8,171 nt of DNA from Deinococcus frigens DSM 12807 (lineage in GTDB: Bacteria; Deinococcota; Deinococci; Deinococcales; Deinococcaceae): assembly GCF_000701425.1 (NCBI RefSeq), contig NZ_JNIW01000094.1, positions 1 to 8,171 of the forward strand, read 5' to 3'. The notes beneath the pieces are model-generated. The model was not told the origin of the DNA. It was given only the letters and a program-made list of their open reading frames with translations, and did not search any database. Shown here in pieces: positions 6,300 through 8,171 of the stretch (position 1 is its first letter; each line of letters opens with the position of its first letter). The translations under genes were made by a program, and so were the position numbers.

Positions 6300-6336
6300 C
6301 TGAACACGCCACTGTCTCGGACAGTGGCGTGTTCAG
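6300..6336. repeat. Perfect 17-bp inverted repeat with 3-nt loop
   Basis: CTGAACACGCCACTGTC (6300-6316), then TCG, then its exact reverse complement (6320-6336). The left arm with its upstream flank, TTTACCGTTGCTGAACA (6290-6306), resembles the first half of the shared promoter motif, but no TACNNT follows at the expected place. No T-run follows on either strand, so it is a poor intrinsic terminator. It could be an operator, an mRNA stability hairpin, or a mobile-element end. Confidence 0.7.
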
Positions 6337-6383
6337 GCTGGCTGGGGTATCTGGGTGACACTGGCGGCAGACCCGCACGAACA

Positions 6384-6611
6384 TCACGGGCTCCACGACC
6401 TTCCTCCATCAGACGAGCGGTGGACCAAGCCGCTCTCGCCCACAGCGAAGCAGCCCCAGATTTGACCAGTCGGCCCCCTGACCTTTGGACCGGGCGACCC
6501 CAGCGGGACCAGCGAGGTAGATGTTGCCACTTGCTGGATGAACTACAGGCCGGTTGCCGCCGCTGCGCAGATTCCTGCCGCCTGATGGCGCAAGTTTGAG
6601 ACCAGGTCAGA
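6384..6611 (-). pseudogene. Decayed 3' end of a second Asp-box propeller gene
   Basis: The minus strand contains VHPASGNIYLAGPAGVARS followed by KGQGADWSNLGL, nearly the same as VHPMSGNVYIAGPEGVARSEDKGASWTNLNL in the intact propeller protein (222-252). After a deletion of about 20 codons and a frame change it continues as SGLVHRSSDGGRSWSP and a TGA at 6386-6384, matching SGTVYRSDDGGSTWHQ and its stop. Upstream, AAATGL then TAG matches AAAAGLD, with a base lost just after. The frameshift, stop and deletion leave no usable gene; only the last two blades remain. The DNA is also visibly similar (GATGAACTACAGGCCGG against GATGAACGTCCAGGCCGG on the plus strand). Confidence 0.82.
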
Positions 6612-6619
6612 ACGCCTGG

Positions 6620-6652
6620 AGGAACCCGCGTGCGACGCGGGTTCCTGCTTTT
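6620..6652 (+). terminator. Candidate intrinsic terminator hairpin before promoter B
   Basis: AGGAACCCGCG (6620-6630) pairs perfectly with CGCGGGTTCCT (6636-6646) around TGCGA, followed by GCTTTT. The 11-bp GC-rich stem and short T-tract fit a plus-strand terminator. No intact plus-strand gene lies upstream, so it may be left from a lost gene or may shield promoter B from read-through. Its T-tract merges with the TTTATC of promoter B. Confidence 0.6.
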
Positions 6653-6681
6653 ATCGAAGCTGAACACCGGGGCACTACCTT
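6650..6681 (+). promoter_or_regulatory. Promoter B of the shared motif, upstream of the SHOCT gene
   Basis: TTTATC (6650-6655), a 20-bp spacer with GAAGCTGAACA (6657-6667), then TACCTT (6676-6681). The ATG of the SHOCT gene lies 61 nt after the -10 box. The leader contains an inverted repeat, GGCAAC (6688-6693) and GTTGCC (6704-6709). Confidence 0.75.
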
Positions 6682-6742
6682 GACCTCGGCAACGTGAGTA
6701 TCAGTTGCCTTCAGGGTGGAGCGCACGTAAGGAGTGACCGGA

Positions 6743-6961
6743 ATGATGGGAATGATGGGATGTGGCGGTGGCATGATCCTGGGCTTGCTGCTGTGGGTGG
6801 CTGTCATCGTCGCCGTGGCGTACCTGCTGGTACGGCTCAACCGGGACGGACGCTACGAGGAAGGGCAGGACCGGGCTGGGCATTTGGCCCGCGAGCGCTT
6901 CGCACGCGGGGAGATCACCGCAGAGGAACTCGACGCCCTGGAGCGCAGGCTGCGGTCATAA
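6743..6961 (+). CDS. SHOCT-domain small membrane protein
   Basis: A 72-aa protein with a Met/Gly/Cys-rich start (MMGMMGCGGGM), one hydrophobic helix (ILGLLLWVAVIVAVAYLLV) and a C-terminal SHOCT motif (ARERFARGEITAEELDALERRL). SHOCT is a short C-terminal module, thought to aid oligomerisation, found in many small membrane proteins including some next to metal-resistance genes. The ATG at 6743 is preferred because AAGGAG ends 8 nt before it; the GTG at 6734 overlaps that site. The Met/Cys head could bind soft metals, which is inference. It is the first gene downstream of promoter B and is followed by two unknown genes. Confidence 0.87.
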   Translation: MMGMMGCGGGMILGLLLWVAVIVAVAYLLVRLNRDGRYEEGQDRAGHLARERFARGEITAEELDALERRLRS

Positions 6962-7005
6962 CGCGAACAGATGGAAGCTGGGCACGGATCATCTACCCGC
7001 TCTTC

Positions 7006-7161
7006 ATGCTCCTGTCTCTGTTCGTCCCTGGATCAAGCATCTGGTATCAGCTTCACGTCGATGAAGAGCACCGCATCCGGCAAGAACGGATAGTTGGACC
7101 ATCGTACTTCGTTCAGCTTGAAATCACTTTCTCCGATGCTCAGGAAGGTGAGCGGCCTTGA
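7006..7161 (+). CDS. Small unknown protein with N-terminal hydrophobic segment
   Basis: A 51-aa ORF that I do not recognise. It begins MLLSLFVPGSSIWYQLHVDE and continues with a charged middle (EEHRIRQERI) and GPSYFVQLEITFSDAQEGERP. The open frame extends upstream (RIIYPLF before the Met) without a standard start codon, and no clear ribosome-binding site precedes the ATG, so the start is uncertain. It is believed real because the hydrophobic-then-polar pattern looks like a membrane-anchored peptide, and because its TGA overlaps the TTG start of the next gene as TTGA, a typical coupling arrangement. It lies 44 nt after the SHOCT gene on the same strand. Confidence 0.5.
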   Translation: MLLSLFVPGSSIWYQLHVDEEHRIRQERIVGPSYFVQLEITFSDAQEGERP

Positions 7162-7616
7162 CGAGTCGCCTGTACTCCTTCACCGATTCCCGTATTCCGT
7201 GGGTAGCGGGCCTCTCCATGCTGACTGCTGCGCTTCACGGGGGCGTGACCGGCGCGCACTTTACGGAATGGTTCCTGTATGGCCTGTTCTTCCTGGTAGC
7301 GACGGCCACGCAGTTCGTGTGGGGTGGCTTCCTGCTGCTCCGCTCCTTCGAGATGAAAGCGGCGCAAAGTGACCCTTTCCCTCGGGTGGGCAACAGCAGG
7401 ATGGAAGTACCGTACTACTGGGCCGGAGTGATCGGGAACCTGCTGATCGCGGGGATGTATGTCGTCACCCGCACGGTCGGGATACCCTTTTTCGGCCCAG
7501 AAGCAGGCGAGATCGAGGGGTGGGACGCGTTCGGCCTGATCACCACTACCCTGGAGTTGCTATTAGTCACGTTGCTGCTGACGATCCTGACGGGCCACCG
7601 GGCTGGAAGGGGCTAA
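7158..7616 (+). CDS. Unknown four-helix membrane protein
   Basis: A 152-aa protein with four hydrophobic segments (about 13-30, 37-61, 86-104 and 124-145). Notable residues are His27, His34 and Glu37 around the first two helices (LHGG, HFTEWFLYG) and the motif VVTRTVGIPFFGPEAGEIE between helices three and four. I recall similar uncharacterised proteins with HxxEW and TRTVGxPxGPxAG motifs in other high-GC bacteria, but cannot name a family. The TTG at 7158 is supported by AGGAAGGTGA (7142-7151) ending 6 nt before it and by overlap with the previous stop. The charge-paired His/Glu in the membrane could bind a metal or haem; this is inference. It is the last gene of the promoter B unit. Confidence 0.82.
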   Translation: MTSRLYSFTDSRIPWVAGLSMLTAALHGGVTGAHFTEWFLYGLFFLVATATQFVWGGFLLLRSFEMKAAQSDPFPRVGNSRMEVPYYWAGVIGNLLIAGMYVVTRTVGIPFFGPEAGEIEGWDAFGLITTTLELLLVTLLLTILTGHRAGRG

Positions 7617-7742
7617 CGGGGTGATGTTGCCTTAACTGGTCCAACGGCACGCAGAGAGCAGGGGTGGCCTGAGGTTCAGGGGCTCGATGAGCTGGCTGAG
7701 TATCTCATCCGATTGATGAACCCTTTTCGAGCGCTAGGAGCG

Positions 7743-8171
7743 ATGAAAAGCGAGGTTTCCGCTACCGAATCGCGAGCTGACAAGCGGCACGGAATCAGTG
7801 GAAGAACCACAAAAGTGGGTCAATCCCACCTCCTGTATCTCTACACGGGCGCACATCCCAAACGGCGTGGGGCCAGACAGAAATGGGCAGGCAAAGTAGA
7901 TTTTGTAAACTTCACCGGCTGGGTTGCCGTACCTGGCGATAGAAACGAGCGAATCTGGACGCGCGTGGTCTGGGGACCACGCTTTGAACGCTTCTTGAAA
8001 GTCGTGGTGATTGAGCGGTTGGATCGTCGTGGCCATGTCAAGGCCCATGTAGTGCTCTGCAGCACCGACACTGGTATGCCTGCTGATCAGATTCGGGCGC
8101 TGTACAGCGCCCGCTTTCAGTTGGAGTTTGTGTTCCGCGATGCCAAACAGCACGCTGGACTGACCACTTGT
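7743..8171 (+). mobile_element. IS4-type transposase, C-terminal half, running off the right edge
   Basis: The frame is open to the window end (143 codons from the ATG at 7743). It reads LLYLYTGAHPKRRGARQKW (the YTG-HPKRRGA block), GKVDF, a beta-rich stretch FLKVVVIERL, VVLCSTDTGMP (second catalytic Asp, residue 109 counted from this ATG) and LYSARFQLEFVFRDAKQHAGL (the catalytic Glu, residue 128, in the YxxRFQxExxFRD block). This is the order seen in IS4-type DDE transposases. The N-terminal half with the first catalytic Asp was not found: the same frame is open back to 7617 but that stretch (QGWPEVQGLDELAEYLIRL) is not recognisable as transposase. The copy is probably 5'-truncated, with the break somewhere in 7617-7800. 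The true start is therefore unknown. Confidence 0.75.

Noticed and set aside
6300..6336. Palindrome as an intrinsic terminator
   Set aside because: No T-run follows the hairpin on either strand.
7734..8153. Minus-strand 139-codon frame at the right end
   Set aside because: It is antisense to the transposase, whose conserved blocks are on the plus strand.
1..8171. CRISPR array, tRNA or rRNA gene
   Set aside because: No regularly spaced direct repeats and no cloverleaf or rRNA-like stretch were seen on either strand.

Overview
The window is high-GC DNA whose proteins and promoter architecture suggest a Deinococcus or a close relative, probably a plasmid or another accessory region. Pointers are TANNNT -10 boxes placed right at start codons, as in leaderless Deinococcus mRNAs, and the mix of intact envelope genes with decayed recombinase and transposase pieces. 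This taxonomic call is inference; nothing in the window is a species marker.

Layout. 1-487 (-) is a decayed tyrosine recombinase, running off the left edge. 697-1386 (+) is a DUF4396 membrane protein with a long leader. About 1438-1547 is a small non-coding element with imperfect terminal inverted repeats, which supplies the last codons of the histidine kinase. 1516-3355 (-) is an OmpR-type two-component system, response regulator first and kinase second. 3531-4632 (-) is a two-gene operon: a DUF2933 small membrane protein coupled to a membrane-anchored six-Asp-box beta-propeller. 4710-5128 is a scrapyard holding an IS630-type transposase C-terminus (+) and a TauE/SafE exporter C-terminus (-). 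5131-6202 (-) is a DUF3105 protein followed by a TlpA/ResA-like thioredoxin. 6240-6650 has a perfect 17-bp inverted repeat, a decayed copy of the propeller gene's 3' end and a hairpin. 6743-7616 (+) is a SHOCT-domain membrane peptide, a small unknown ORF and an unknown four-helix membrane protein. 7743 to the right edge (+) is the C-terminal half of an IS4-type transposase.

Main observation. The four operons that are not the two-component system (DUF4396; DUF2933-propeller; DUF3105-TlpA; SHOCT-unknowns) each have the same 32-bp promoter: TTTAYM, then a 20-bp spacer carrying YTGAACA at a fixed place, then TACNNT. The four copies align without a gap although they lie on both strands and serve unrelated genes. 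This points to one regulon of small membrane and extracytoplasmic proteins. The neighbouring two-component system is the obvious candidate regulator, but its own upstream region lacks the motif, so the link is inference. DUF4396, DUF2933, SHOCT and TlpA-like proteins often occur near metal-resistance or envelope redox genes, so a metal or envelope-stress module is a reasonable hypothesis; no metal transporter or recognised metal sensor is present here.

Two of these promoters place the start codon exactly 6 nt after the -10 hexamer, which implies leaderless translation of DUF2933 and DUF3105. The other two have leaders of about 60 and 100 nt with normal ribosome-binding sites.
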